A stretch of 62,092 nucleotides of DNA from Candidatus Alistipes faecigallinarum. GTDB taxonomy: Bacteria > Bacteroidota > Bacteroidia > Bacteroidales > Rikenellaceae. The stretch spans positions 1 to 62,092 of the forward strand of contig DXDG01000024.1 of the NCBI GenBank assembly GCA_019115605.1. The letters are read 5' to 3'. Under the pieces are notes generated by a model, which was not told the origin of the DNA, did not search any database, and saw nothing but the letters and a program-made list of their open reading frames with translations. Positions 35,176-43,679 of the stretch are shown here, in pieces (positions within the stretch are counted from its first letter, which is position 1; the number at the start of each line of letters is the position of its first letter). A program made the position numbers and the translations under genes.

Positions 35176-36315
35176 ATGAACAGAAGAACGTTTTTCGTCC
35201 TGTGTGCGGCAGCTGCGGGGCTTTGCGGCTGTCAATCCTCGAAGGTCCGGATCTCGGGCCGTTTCGTCGGTTCGGAGACCCGGAATGTCTATCTGGAAGA
35301 GGTTACGCCGCTGCGTCAGACGCTGGTCGATTCGACGCAGCTCTCCGATGACGGCAGCTATCGGTTCCAGCTCAGGGAGGGATCCGAAACGCCGGCCCTG
35401 TACAATGTGATTTATGACGGGGAGTATATCCCTCTGCTGCTTGCCGGTGGCGACCGTGTCGAGGTCAATGCCGCGGGCAGTCTGGTCCGCAACTATACGG
35501 TCAAGGGTTCCGAGGAGTCGGAGTTGCTGCGGGGATTCTACCAGGCCTTCGTCGCCGGGGCACAGCGCCTCGATGAAATCGCCCAGCAGTTTGCGGCCGG
35601 CGAAACCCTTTCGGAGGAGCAGCGGCAGGCGCTGATGAAACAGTATGCCGACGAGTATTTCCGGATCCGTCGCGAGCAGCTGCGCTTCATCGTCGAGAAT
35701 CCGGCCTCGCTGGCGGCCGTCTACGCGCTTTACCAGCGTTTGCCGGGCGATACCTACCTCTTCAATGGCGACAGCGACGTGGTCTATTACCGCAAGGTGG
35801 CCGAGGAGGCCGGGCAGAAATACCCCGGGTCGCCCTATGTGCAGTCGCTTCAGGCCGAGGTGGCCCGCATGGATGCCCGCATCAATCTGACCTCGAAGAT
35901 CACCGAGATGAGCTATCCCGATCTGGAGATGACCGACATGTTCGGCAAGAAGGTCCGCCTCTCGTCGCTTGCGGGCAAGGTCATCCTGCTCGACTTCTGG
36001 TCTGCCGAACTGGGCACGAGCAATGCGCTGAACGCCGATCTGAAAGAGATCTACGGACGTTATGCCGACAAGGGCTTCGAGGTCTACCAGGTGGCGATCG
36101 ATACGTCGAAGCCGCTGTGGATTACGACCGTGCAGGAGCAGCAGCTGCCGTGGATCTCGGTAACGGACCTGCGAGGCCGCGCCTCCTCGTCGCTCGCCCT
36201 TTACAACGTGCAGCGCATTCCGGCCAATTTCCTGATCGACCGCGACGGTTCGATCGTGGCCAAGGATCTCTACGGCAAGAGTCTCGAATCGAAACTCGCA
36301 GAGCTGATCCGCTGA
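35176..36315 (+). CDS. DUF4369/TlpA-like lipoprotein with a degenerate thioredoxin site
   Basis: A 379-residue lipoprotein (signal peptide ending AAAGLCGCQSSK). Residues about 25-110 are a DUF4369-type strand domain (VRISGRFVGSETRNVYLEEV). A helical region follows (120-235). From about 250 it has a thioredoxin fold with LAGKVILLDFWSAELGTSN (266-284) where TlpA/ResA proteins have FWAxWCxxC: both active-site cysteines are absent. A cis-proline-like RIPANFLIDRDG is retained. So it is probably not a disulfide reductase but a binding or structural relative, in periplasm or outer membrane. It is 1 nt upstream of lpxH. Confidence 0.85.
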   Translation: MNRRTFFVLCAAAAGLCGCQSSKVRISGRFVGSETRNVYLEEVTPLRQTLVDSTQLSDDGSYRFQLREGSETPALYNVIYDGEYIPLLLAGGDRVEVNAAGSLVRNYTVKGSEESELLRGFYQAFVAGAQRLDEIAQQFAAGETLSEEQRQALMKQYADEYFRIRREQLRFIVENPASLAAVYALYQRLPGDTYLFNGDSDVVYYRKVAEEAGQKYPGSPYVQSLQAEVARMDARINLTSKITEMSYPDLEMTDMFGKKVRLSSLAGKVILLDFWSAELGTSNALNADLKEIYGRYADKGFEVYQVAIDTSKPLWITTVQEQQLPWISVTDLRGRASSSLALYNVQRIPANFLIDRDGSIVAKDLYGKSLESKLAELIR

Positions 36316-36316
36316 C

Positions 36317-37087
36317 ATGATCTATTTCGCTTCGGACATCCATCTTGGCGCAGGTGATGCCCGCACGGCCCGGGAGGTCGAGCGGCGTTTCGTGGCTTGG
36401 CTCGATGCGGTCTCCCGCGATGCCGAGGCGATCTTTCTCGTAGGCGATATCTTCGATTTCTGGTTTGAATACCGGCGGGTCGTGCCGCAGGGCTTTGTCC
36501 GTACGCTGGGCAAGATTGCCGAGCTCACGGACCGCGGTATCCGCGTGGTCTTCTTTACGGGCAACCACGACATGTGGGTCGGTGACTACCTGACGCGCGA
36601 ATGCGGCGTGGAGATTCATACCGGGCCGCAGCTGCTCGAACTGGCCGGCTGCCGGGTCTTCGTGGCACACGGCGACAACATGAATATCGATTCGCAGCCG
36701 GTGCTCAAGCTGCTCAACCGCACGTTCCGGTCGCGTACGTTGCGCTTCCTCTTCTCGTGGGGCGTACATCCCGACTGGGCCATGAAGTTCGGCCGCTGGT
36801 GGAGCGGCAAGTCGCGCAAGCGGCACAACGACGCCGACCGGCGGGCCGCGGAGACGGGTTGCGGGGGCGGTTTCGACGCATCGCTCACCGAACCGCTGAT
36901 CGCCTATGCCCGGGAGTATTCCCTCACGCACGAGGTGGATCACTTCGTCTTCGGACACATGCACTTCGCCCGCGACTACCGCGACGGCAGGCTCCATGTG
37001 GTGCATCTGGGCTGCTGGGAGAAAAATCCCGCCTATGCCGTGCTCGATGACGCGGGGCGGATGACACTGAAAACTTTGGAGGCATGA
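36317..37087 (+). CDS. lpxH: UDP-2,3-diacylglucosamine diphosphatase
   Basis: A 256-residue metallophosphoesterase that hydrolyses UDP-2,3-diacylglucosamine to lipid X and UMP in lipid A synthesis. The metal-binding blocks appear in order: [33 protein letters not shown] and FGHMHF. The HDMW and FDFWFEY context separates LpxH from general calcineurin-type phosphatases. Ends with ATGA overlap into thyA, so the two are cotranscribed and coupled. Confidence 0.87.
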   Translation: MIYFASDIHLGAGDARTAREVERRFVAWLDAVSRDAEAIFLVGDIFDFWFEYRRVVPQGFVRTLGKIAELTDRGIRVVFFTGNHDMWVGDYLTRECGVEIHTGPQLLELAGCRVFVAHGDNMNIDSQPVLKLLNRTFRSRTLRFLFSWGVHPDWAMKFGRWWSGKSRKRHNDADRRAAETGCGGGFDASLTEPLIAYAREYSLTHEVDHFVFGHMHFARDYRDGRLHVVHLGCWEKNPAYAVLDDAGRMTLKTLEA

Positions 37088-37977
37088 AACAATATCTCGA
37101 CCTGCTGCGCCGGATCCGTACGGAGGGTGTCGTGCGGGGCGACCGCACGGGAACCGGGACCCAGGGGGTCTTCGGCCACCAGATGCGTTTCGACCTGCGC
37201 GAAGGCTTCCCGCTGCTGACAACCAAGAAGGTCTTTCTGAAGGGTGTGATCCACGAATTGCTGTGGTTTCTCCGCGGGGAGACGAATATCGCGCCGCTGG
37301 TCGAGGCCGGCGTGCACATCTGGGACAACGACGCCTACCGCTATTATACGGAGCTGTGCGACCGGGCCGGTCAGGCCCCCGTCGACCGCGAGACGTTCCT
37401 CGCCCGCGCCGGCGGGGAGTCTCCGCTTGAGGGATACCGCTACGGCGATCTGAACCACGTCTACGGCTACCAGTGGCGTTCGTGGCCCCGTCCCGACGGC
37501 GGTGCGATCGACCAGATCGCGCAGGTCGTGGAGACGATCCGCCGCAACCCCGAGTCGCGGCGCCTGCTCGTTTCGGCGTGGAACGTTGCCGAGGTCGAGC
37601 AGATGGCCCTGCCGCCGTGCCATGTGATGTTCCAGTTCTATGTGGCCGGGGGACGCCTCTCCTGCCAGTTGTACCAGCGCAGCGCCGACACCTTCCTCGG
37701 CGTACCTTTCAATATCGCTTCGTACGCCCTGCTGACGATGATGGTTGCCCAGGTGTGCGGGCTCGAAGCCGGGGAGTTCATCCATACGCTCGGCGATGCG
37801 CATCTCTACCTGAACCACCTCGAACAGGCCGACGAGCAGCTTTCGCGCACGCCGCGTCCGCTGCCCGTCATGCATCTCAATCCGGAGGTCCGCTCGCTCT
37901 TCGACTTCCGCTACGAGGATTTCCGGCTTGAGGGGTACGATCCCTGGCCGGCGATCAAGGCCCCGATGTCCTTCTGA
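37084..37977 (+). CDS. thyA: Thymidylate synthase
   Basis: A 297-residue enzyme that methylates dUMP to dTMP using methylene-tetrahydrofolate. Catalytic cysteine in [12 protein letters not shown]; phosphate-binding arginines in DRTGTGT and [18 protein letters not shown]-type segment [10 protein letters not shown]; closing [16 protein letters not shown] with the C-terminal residues of the family. It is about 30 residues longer than E. coli ThyA because of an insert near 95-125. folA follows after 50 nt, so the folate product is recycled by the neighbour. Confidence 0.96.
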   Translation: MKQYLDLLRRIRTEGVVRGDRTGTGTQGVFGHQMRFDLREGFPLLTTKKVFLKGVIHELLWFLRGETNIAPLVEAGVHIWDNDAYRYYTELCDRAGQAPVDRETFLARAGGESPLEGYRYGDLNHVYGYQWRSWPRPDGGAIDQIAQVVETIRRNPESRRLLVSAWNVAEVEQMALPPCHVMFQFYVAGGRLSCQLYQRSADTFLGVPFNIASYALLTMMVAQVCGLEAGEFIHTLGDAHLYLNHLEQADEQLSRTPRPLPVMHLNPEVRSLFDFRYEDFRLEGYDPWPAIKAPMSF

Positions 37978-38027
37978 TCGGCAGGACCGGCGCCTGTCTC
38001 CGGTGAAAACGCAAAAAACGAACAAAC

Positions 38028-38507
38028 ATGCTTTCAATCATCGTAGCCGTGGCGGAGAACGGCGTGATCGGCGACAAGAACACGCTGTTGTGGCATATTT
38101 CCGAAGATCTGAAACACTTCAAGGCCCTGACTACGGGCCATCCGGTCATCATGGGCCGCAAGACCTATGAGTCGCTGGGCCGTCCGCTGCCCAACCGGGA
38201 GAATGTCGTGCTGTCGCGGCAGCAGCTGGAGATTCCCGGCTGCCGGGTCGTGCATTCGCTCGACGAGGCCGTGGCTCTCTTCCCCGCGGACGAGGAGCTC
38301 TTCGTGATCGGCGGAGCCGAGATCTATGCCGAGGCATTGCCGCGGGCCGCGAAGTTCTATCTTACACGCGTTTGCCACGCCTATGAGGGCGATACGCGCT
38401 TCCCGGCGTGGGACGTGCGGAAGTGGCGTCTGGTGGCCTCGGAGGCGTTCGAGCGGGGCGTCGCCTATCCCTATCCCTTCGTTTTCGAAACCTACGAGCG
38501 GCGGTAA
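38028..38507 (+). CDS. folA: Dihydrofolate reductase
   Basis: A 159-residue enzyme that reduces dihydrofolate with NADPH. Core motifs: IVAVAENGVIGDKNTLLWHI, an acidic residue in SEDLKHFK, VIMGRKTYESLGRPLPNR and FVIGGAEIYAEALP. It completes the thymidylate cycle with thyA directly upstream. A hairpin with T-run ends the cluster at 38551-38575. Confidence 0.96.
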   Translation: MLSIIVAVAENGVIGDKNTLLWHISEDLKHFKALTTGHPVIMGRKTYESLGRPLPNRENVVLSRQQLEIPGCRVVHSLDEAVALFPADEELFVIGGAEIYAEALPRAAKFYLTRVCHAYEGDTRFPAWDVRKWRLVASEAFERGVAYPYPFVFETYERR

Positions 38508-38548
38508 ATTTACGCATTTATACCACTGTGCGGCTGCGCCGTAATCCC

Positions 38549-38575
38549 TACCTTTGCCTCTGCAAAGGTTTTTTT
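38549..38575 (+). terminator. Terminator of folA overlapping the promoter of the Hdr-like operon
   Basis: CCTTTGC-CTCT-GCAAAGG followed by seven T residues (38551-38575) is a compact rho-independent terminator. The same bases include TACCTTTG (38549-38556), a good Bacteroidota -7 box for the operon starting at 38686. A transcript starting about 7 nt after the -7 box would lack the left arm of the hairpin and so escape termination, while transcripts from folA would form it. Confidence 0.68.
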
Positions 38576-38685
38576 ATGCCCCTTTGCAGGGAGACCGCGG
38601 CCGGAATGCGTGCGGAAATCCTTTTGCGGAGAAACCTGCCGCAGCCGGGTGATGCGCCCGGTCTCAAACGGACAAAAATGGGGAA

Positions 38686-39387
38686 ATGGGACGTTATTTC
38701 GATCGGTTGATGGAGGATGTGCGGATGCGCGAAGGGCTGCATGCGTGCATGAACTGCGGTGTCTGCACGGCTGTCTGCCCGGCGGCCGAGTTCTACAACT
38801 ACGACCCCCGTCAGATCGTCAGCATCGTGCAGACGCGCGATGACGAGGCGATCGAACGGCTGCTCAAGAGCGATACGATCTGGTTCTGCGGCGAGTGCAT
38901 GTCGTGCCGTCCGCGCTGCCCGCGGGGCAACACGCCGGGATACGTGATCCAGGCACTGCGGCGTCTTTCGCAGGAGCTGGGCTTTTTCGTCGAGAGCGAG
39001 AAGGGACGCCAGCAGCTGGCCCTCAAGCGCATCATCGGCGACAATATCCTGCGTACGGGTTACTGCCTTGTTCCGCGGCTCGTCAAGCCCGAGCTGCATC
39101 CCGAGCAGGGCACCGTCTGGCAGTGGATCTACGACAACGACCGGGAGATCTACGGCCGCTTTACCCCTGTATATATGCGTGAAGGGGCGGGCGCCCTGCG
39201 TCGCATCGACGACGCCTCGCTCGGCGAGATCCGGCGGATCTTCGAGGTGAGCGGCGGCAGCGAGATGTTCGAGACGATCGAACGCCACTCGGAGCGCAAG
39301 GCCCGCGAAATGGGCTACGAGGGGGGTGCCGACGAGCGGTACCTGATGGATGTCTTTACGAAACGCAGCAACGAAGAACAGGAATAG
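38686..39387 (+). CDS. HdrC-like iron-sulfur protein (first gene of Hdr-like operon)
   Basis: A 233-residue protein with two [4Fe-4S] motifs: C21-x2-C24-x2-C27-x3-C31 (CMNCGVCTAVCP) and C68-x2-C71-x2-C74-x3-C78 (CGECMSCRPRCP). The pattern matches HdrC, the electron wire between HdrA and HdrB in heterodisulfide reductases and related Qmo/Hdr-like complexes. The family spends about 100 further residues on a helical tail here (RRIDDASLGEIRRIFEVSGG), which I do not recognise. First of five genes with gaps of 2-33 nt and no stem-loops between. Confidence 0.86.
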   Translation: MGRYFDRLMEDVRMREGLHACMNCGVCTAVCPAAEFYNYDPRQIVSIVQTRDDEAIERLLKSDTIWFCGECMSCRPRCPRGNTPGYVIQALRRLSQELGFFVESEKGRQQLALKRIIGDNILRTGYCLVPRLVKPELHPEQGTVWQWIYDNDREIYGRFTPVYMREGAGALRRIDDASLGEIRRIFEVSGGSEMFETIERHSERKAREMGYEGGADERYLMDVFTKRSNEEQE

Positions 39388-39390
39388 ACC

Positions 39391-40479
39391 ATGATGAAAC
39401 GCGCAAGCTGGACGGATTACCAGAAGCAGATCGCCGACGACCGCTACTACTACGGCCGCAGCTGCATCCGTCAGAATTTCTTCCCCGGGAGCGAGAAGAC
39501 CTTTATCGACATCCTGCAGCGGGATCTGGGTCGTGACCTGCTGGACGATCCCAGGCATTCGTCGTGCACGGGCATCGGCTACCATTCGGACATCGTGCCG
39601 CTCGAGACGATCATGACGATCGTGGCACGCCAGTTCTCGCTGATGAACGAGGCGGGTTACGAGAATTTCGTAACCTCGTGCATCACCTCGTTCGGCGTCT
39701 ATACGGAGGTGCTGGCTACCTGGGAGGAGTTCCCCGAGACGGAGGAGCGCACGCGCGAAAACCTGCTGAAGGCTACGGGACGCGAGTTCCGCAAGCCGGC
39801 CTGCATGGCCCATACTTCGGACGTGATGTTCCACTTCCGGGAGCGGATCGCCGCGCAGGCGAAGCATCGGCTGGTGAATGTCGCTACGGGCGAACCGCTG
39901 CGGGTCGTCGAGCATATCGGCTGCCACTACGCGAAGATCTTCCCCAAGTCGGGCATCGGCGGCTCGGAATTTCCCTATGTGCTGGCCGGCATGGTCGAGT
40001 CGTGGGGCGGTGAATGCGTCGATTACCCCGAACGCCGCCACTGCTGCGGCTTCGGATTCCGCAACTACCTGGTGCAGGCCAACCGGGGTTATTCGATCGC
40101 CAATTCGCACAAGAAGCTCGAAAGCATGGCCCCCTACAAGCCCGATTTCATCGTGGCCAACTGTCCCGGCTGTGCGATGTTCCTCGACAAGTGGCAGTAT
40201 GCCATTGCCGAGATGGAGGGCACGACCTACGGCGAGAACGGCCACGGCATTCCGGTGCTGACCTACGAGGAGATGGCCGGACTGGTGCTGGGCTACGATC
40301 CCTGGGAGCTGGGCATGCAGATGCACCAGGTCGATGTCGAGCCGCTGCTCGACAAGATGGGTGTGGAGTACGATCCTGCGGCCAAGTATCTGGGCCGCAA
40401 CGGCAAATATATCGGACAGCCTGCCTCCGCGGTAGTCAACTGCGGTTCGACGGATACGGTCTACGACATCCGGGAATAG
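39391..40479 (+). CDS. HdrB-like CCG-domain protein
   Basis: A 362-residue soluble protein resembling subunit B of heterodisulfide reductase. The C-terminal CCG domain is complete: GCHYAK, then ERRHCCGFGF and ANCPGC (C-x~35-CC-x~35-CxxC). That pattern binds the noncubane [4Fe-4S] clusters that cleave disulfides in HdrB. The N-terminal domain is less regular (SSCTGIGYHSD, TSCITSFG), so only one noncubane site is certain. Substrate not evident: the organism has no reason to make CoM-CoB heterodisulfide. An ATG pair occurs at 39391/39394; either is possible. 3 nt after the HdrC-like gene. Confidence 0.82.
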   Translation: MMKRASWTDYQKQIADDRYYYGRSCIRQNFFPGSEKTFIDILQRDLGRDLLDDPRHSSCTGIGYHSDIVPLETIMTIVARQFSLMNEAGYENFVTSCITSFGVYTEVLATWEEFPETEERTRENLLKATGREFRKPACMAHTSDVMFHFRERIAAQAKHRLVNVATGEPLRVVEHIGCHYAKIFPKSGIGGSEFPYVLAGMVESWGGECVDYPERRHCCGFGFRNYLVQANRGYSIANSHKKLESMAPYKPDFIVANCPGCAMFLDKWQYAIAEMEGTTYGENGHGIPVLTYEEMAGLVLGYDPWELGMQMHQVDVEPLLDKMGVEYDPAAKYLGRNGKYIGQPASAVVNCGSTDTVYDIRE

Positions 40480-40512
40480 GCGGACGATTCAAAAACGATT
40501 GAACGGATTGCA

Positions 40513-41520
40513 ATGAAGAAACGGATTATCGTCATAGGCGGCGGTGTCGCCGGCATGCAGACGGCACTGCGGCTCGCGGAGCAGGGTGCCGGGGTGCTTC
40601 TTCTCGAGAAGGAGAACGAGCTGGGCGGCAAACTCCGCCACTGGCATGTGCTCTTTCCCTCCTTTACCCCCGCTTCGGAGGTCCTTACGGAGCTCCGGCG
40701 GCGGATCAACGCCAGCGATGTCGAGGTGCTCACGGGCGCCGAGGTGGTCGCCCTTGCCCCGAACGGCGTTACGCTCCGCGACGGGCGCCAGCTGGCCTGC
40801 GACTCGGTGGTGCTCTGCTCGGGCTTCACGCTTTTCGACGCCGCGATCAAGGAGGAGTACGGCTACGGCATCTACGACAACGTCTTCACGTCGGTCGATC
40901 TCGAGCGGATGTTCCGCGAGGGGCATGTTGCGAAGGCCGACGGAACGCGCCCGCGGCGCATCGCCTTCCTGCACTGCGTCGGTTCGCGCGACGAGAAGGT
41001 GTGCCAGCAGCACTGCTCGAAGGTGTGCTGCGTAACAGGCGTCAAGCAGGCCATGGAGATGAAGCGCCTCTTCCCCGAAGCCGACGTCTTCAACTTCTAT
41101 ATGGATATCCGCATGTTCGGCCCCGGGTACGAGGAGATGTACCGCGAGGCACAGCAGCGTTACAACATCCACTTCGTGCGCGGACGTATCTCGGAGGCGA
41201 GTCCCACGATCGACGGCCGCGTGCAGATCAAGGCCGAGGATACGCTTACGGGGCGTCCGCTGCGCATGAGCGTCGATATGCTGATTCTGCTGGTGGGCAT
41301 GCGCTCGAACGATGACCTGGCGGCACTGGCCGCCTCGGCGGGGCTGGAGCGGGCACAGAACGGCTTCATGCAGCCCCGCGACCTCTTCCTGGACAATATC
41401 CGGAGCAATGTCGAGGGTATTTTCTACGCCGGAACGGTCTCCGCGCCGAAGAGCATCGGCGAAACGTTGAACGAGGGCATTGCCGCTGCCGACGCGGCCG
41501 CCCGCTATGCGGGGTTGTAA
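40513..41520 (+). CDS. HdrA/QmoA-like FAD-dependent iron-sulfur oxidoreductase
   Basis: A 335-residue flavoprotein. The dinucleotide-binding motif VIGGGVAGMQTALRLAEQG is at residues 7-25. LHCVGSRDEKVCQQHCSKV (153-171, continuing C172-C173) holds the cysteine cluster typical of HdrA. NIEGIFYAGT-type end is present as NVEGIFYAGTVSAPKSIGE. It is about half the length of methanogen HdrA and lacks the ferredoxin domains, so it is closer to QmoA/HdrA2-core proteins. It would pass electrons between NAD(P)H- or ferredoxin-level donors and the HdrC/HdrB chain, or the membrane subunit. No obvious partner dehydrogenase gene is adjacent. Confidence 0.84.
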   Translation: MKKRIIVIGGGVAGMQTALRLAEQGAGVLLLEKENELGGKLRHWHVLFPSFTPASEVLTELRRRINASDVEVLTGAEVVALAPNGVTLRDGRQLACDSVVLCSGFTLFDAAIKEEYGYGIYDNVFTSVDLERMFREGHVAKADGTRPRRIAFLHCVGSRDEKVCQQHCSKVCCVTGVKQAMEMKRLFPEADVFNFYMDIRMFGPGYEEMYREAQQRYNIHFVRGRISEASPTIDGRVQIKAEDTLTGRPLRMSVDMLILLVGMRSNDDLAALAASAGLERAQNGFMQPRDLFLDNIRSNVEGIFYAGTVSAPKSIGETLNEGIAAADAAARYAGL

Positions 41521-41523
41521 CCT

Positions 41524-41856
41524 ATGGCGATCAATTTCGGATATACCATCTCGAAGCCCCGGGCGATCAATCTCGACCGCAACAACCTGCGGCGCAGCGA
41601 CGAGATCCTGCGCGAGATGCCCGAGCTGCAGACCTGCATCGGCTGCGGGGCCTGCACGGCGGTCTGCACTGCCGGCAACCTCACGGAGTTCAATTTCCGC
41701 AAGGTCCATACGCTCGTCCGCCGCGGCGAGTACCAGGGAGCCTACGAGGAGATGAACAAATGCATGCTCTGCGGCAAGTGCCGTCTGGTCTGCCCGCGTG
41801 GCATCAATACGCGCGGCGTGGTGCTGCTCATCAAACGTAAACTGGGAGATCTCTGA
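41524..41856 (+). CDS. Small HdrC-like dicluster ferredoxin
   Basis: A 110-residue protein with C38/C41/C44/C48 (CIGCGACTAVC) and C80/C83/C86/C90 (CMLCGKCRLVC), the two classical [4Fe-4S] motifs. It is a compact second HdrC-type subunit, 3 nt after the HdrA-like gene and 2 nt before the membrane subunit. Two different HdrC-like proteins in one operon suggest separate wires to the HdrB-like and the membrane subunits. Confidence 0.86.
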   Translation: MAINFGYTISKPRAINLDRNNLRRSDEILREMPELQTCIGCGACTAVCTAGNLTEFNFRKVHTLVRRGEYQGAYEEMNKCMLCGKCRLVCPRGINTRGVVLLIKRKLGDL

Positions 41857-41858
41857 CG

Positions 41859-43646
41859 ATGAATTTCTTTGCTCCGTTCTGCATACCCTTCATAGTCGGT
41901 GCCGCCGTGATGTTCCTCGCCCTTGCGTGGAAGTGGGGGACGTGGCTCTGGCAGCTTCCGCATGCCGACAAGCTGCGGATCCTGCGCGGGCTTCCCACGC
42001 GCCACACCCTGGCGGCCCTCTGGGAGGTCATCCGCGAGTCGCTGCTGCATCGCCGGATCTTCCGCATCAATCCGCTGCTCGGATACATGCACATGTCGCT
42101 GGCCTTCGGCTGGTTCCTGCTCATCACCGTGGGATGGATCGAGACGATTGCCTACCTGGGCTTCCGCTACGTCCCCCTGCAGGCGCATGTCTTCTTCAAA
42201 TACTTCTCCACGGGCCTCGAACACAAGCCCGTCTTCGACTTTCTGATGGACCTGCTGCTGCTCTTCGTCCTTTCGGGCGTGGCGCTGGCGTGGTTCAAGC
42301 GGCTGCGTTCGCGGATGCTGGGCCTGCGCCGTACGACGAAACACGTCTGGGGCGACCGGCTGGCCCTTTCGGCCCTGTGGTTCATCTTCCCGGCCCGTCT
42401 GCTGGCCGAAAGTACGACCTGCGCCCTCTACGGGGGCGGCGGTTTCCTGACCGGAAGCCTCGGTGAATGGCTTTCGGCACATGTCGGCCTGCTGCCGCTG
42501 ATGAATCTCGAATCGGCGGCCTGGTGGTTCTACTCCTCCTGCCTCGGGATTTTCTTCGTGGCGCTGCCCTTCTCGCGCTACATGCATATCTTCACGGAGA
42601 TTCCGCTGATCTTCCTCCGCCATTACGGCCTGCGCTCGGGCGAGAAGGAGAGCTCCTACGACCATTTCCAGATCGAGGCCTGCTCGCGCTGCGGCATCTG
42701 TATCGATCCCTGCCAGCTGCAGAGCGTTCTGGGTGTCAATACCGTGCAGTCGGTCTACTTCCTTCGCGACCGCCGCTACGGCATGCTGCGCCGCGAGACG
42801 GCTGACGACTGCCTCATGTGCGGACGCTGCGCCGAGCGATGTCCCGTGGGCATTGATCTCAATACGCTGCGCCTCAATTCGCGCGACAGGATCCGCAACC
42901 TCCCCGACGAGCGCCGCTACGTCTATTTGTCCGGTCTGGACCGCTCCTCGGGCGAAGGCAAGGTGGGCTACTTTGCCGGTTGCATGACCCTGCTCACGCC
43001 CCGTACGCTGCAGGCCATGGAGCGTCTCTTCGAGGCGGCGGGTGAGGAGGTCTGGTGGGCCGACCGGGAGGGCGGCGTCTGCTGCGGCCGGCCGCTCAAG
43101 CTCTCCGGCGAAACCGATGCGGCCCGCAGGATGATGCGCTACAATACGGAGCTTTTCCGCAAGCACGGCATCACGACGCTGGTTACCTCGTGCCCGATCT
43201 GTCTGAAGGTTTTCCGCGAGGATTACGATCTGGAGGGTGTGGAGATCCTCCACCACTCGGAATATATCCTGCGTCTGATCCGCTCCGGGCGGCTGCAGCC
43301 GAACCACTCGGCTACGCGTTTCACCTATCACGACCCCTGCGAGCTGGGACGCGGCTGCGGCATCTACGACGAGCCGCGGGCGGTCATCGAGGCGGTCGGC
43401 GAGCTGCTCGAACCGGCCTCTACACGCGAGGATGCGCTCTGTTGCGGCTCCTCGGTGGCCAATACGGCCATATCCGACAGCGGACAGCTGCAAATCGCCC
43501 GTTCGGTGTGCAGCGAGCTGGAGGCCACGGGTGCCGAGGTGATCGTTACGGCCTGTCCGCTCTGCAAGAAGGCGCTCGGGCGCGGTACGAAGGAGCCCGT
43601 ACGGGATCTTGCGGAGGTTGTGGCCGAGCATCTCCGCGGAGCATGA
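41859..43646 (+). CDS. Membrane-anchored fusion: DsrM/NarI-like cytochrome domain plus DsrK/HdrD-like iron-sulfur domain
   Basis: A 595-residue protein. The N-terminal 250 residues are membrane helices (FFAPFCIPFIVGAAVMFLAL, YMHMSLAFGWFLLITVGWIE, AAWWFYSSCLGIFFVALPFS) with histidines in some helices that may bind haem b. A dicluster domain follows (CSRCGICIDPC, CMLC-type CGRCAERC near 280-345). The C-terminal 230 residues contain two CCG domains: GCMTLL... GGVCCGRP... SCPICLK and DPCELG... DALCCGSS... ACPLCKK. It looks like fused DsrM and DsrK (or HdrE and HdrD), which exchange electrons between membrane quinones and a thiol/disulfide. It would anchor the preceding four soluble subunits to the membrane. 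Confidence 0.83.
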   Translation: MNFFAPFCIPFIVGAAVMFLALAWKWGTWLWQLPHADKLRILRGLPTRHTLAALWEVIRESLLHRRIFRINPLLGYMHMSLAFGWFLLITVGWIETIAYLGFRYVPLQAHVFFKYFSTGLEHKPVFDFLMDLLLLFVLSGVALAWFKRLRSRMLGLRRTTKHVWGDRLALSALWFIFPARLLAESTTCALYGGGGFLTGSLGEWLSAHVGLLPLMNLESAAWWFYSSCLGIFFVALPFSRYMHIFTEIPLIFLRHYGLRSGEKESSYDHFQIEACSRCGICIDPCQLQSVLGVNTVQSVYFLRDRRYGMLRRETADDCLMCGRCAERCPVGIDLNTLRLNSRDRIRNLPDERRYVYLSGLDRSSGEGKVGYFAGCMTLLTPRTLQAMERLFEAAGEEVWWADREGGVCCGRPLKLSGETDAARRMMRYNTELFRKHGITTLVTSCPICLKVFREDYDLEGVEILHHSEYILRLIRSGRLQPNHSATRFTYHDPCELGRGCGIYDEPRAVIEAVGELLEPASTREDALCCGSSVANTAISDSGQLQIARSVCSELEATGAEVIVTACPLCKKALGRGTKEPVRDLAEVVAEHLRGA

Positions 43647-43679
43647 TGTTTTTCTTTTCAGGTTAGGTTTAGGAAGTCA

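Noticed and set aside
38686..43646. Considered as sulfite or sulfate respiration (Dsr/Qmo).
   Set aside because: No DsrAB, ApsAB or Sat genes are present in the window, so a sulfate-reduction role is not supported.
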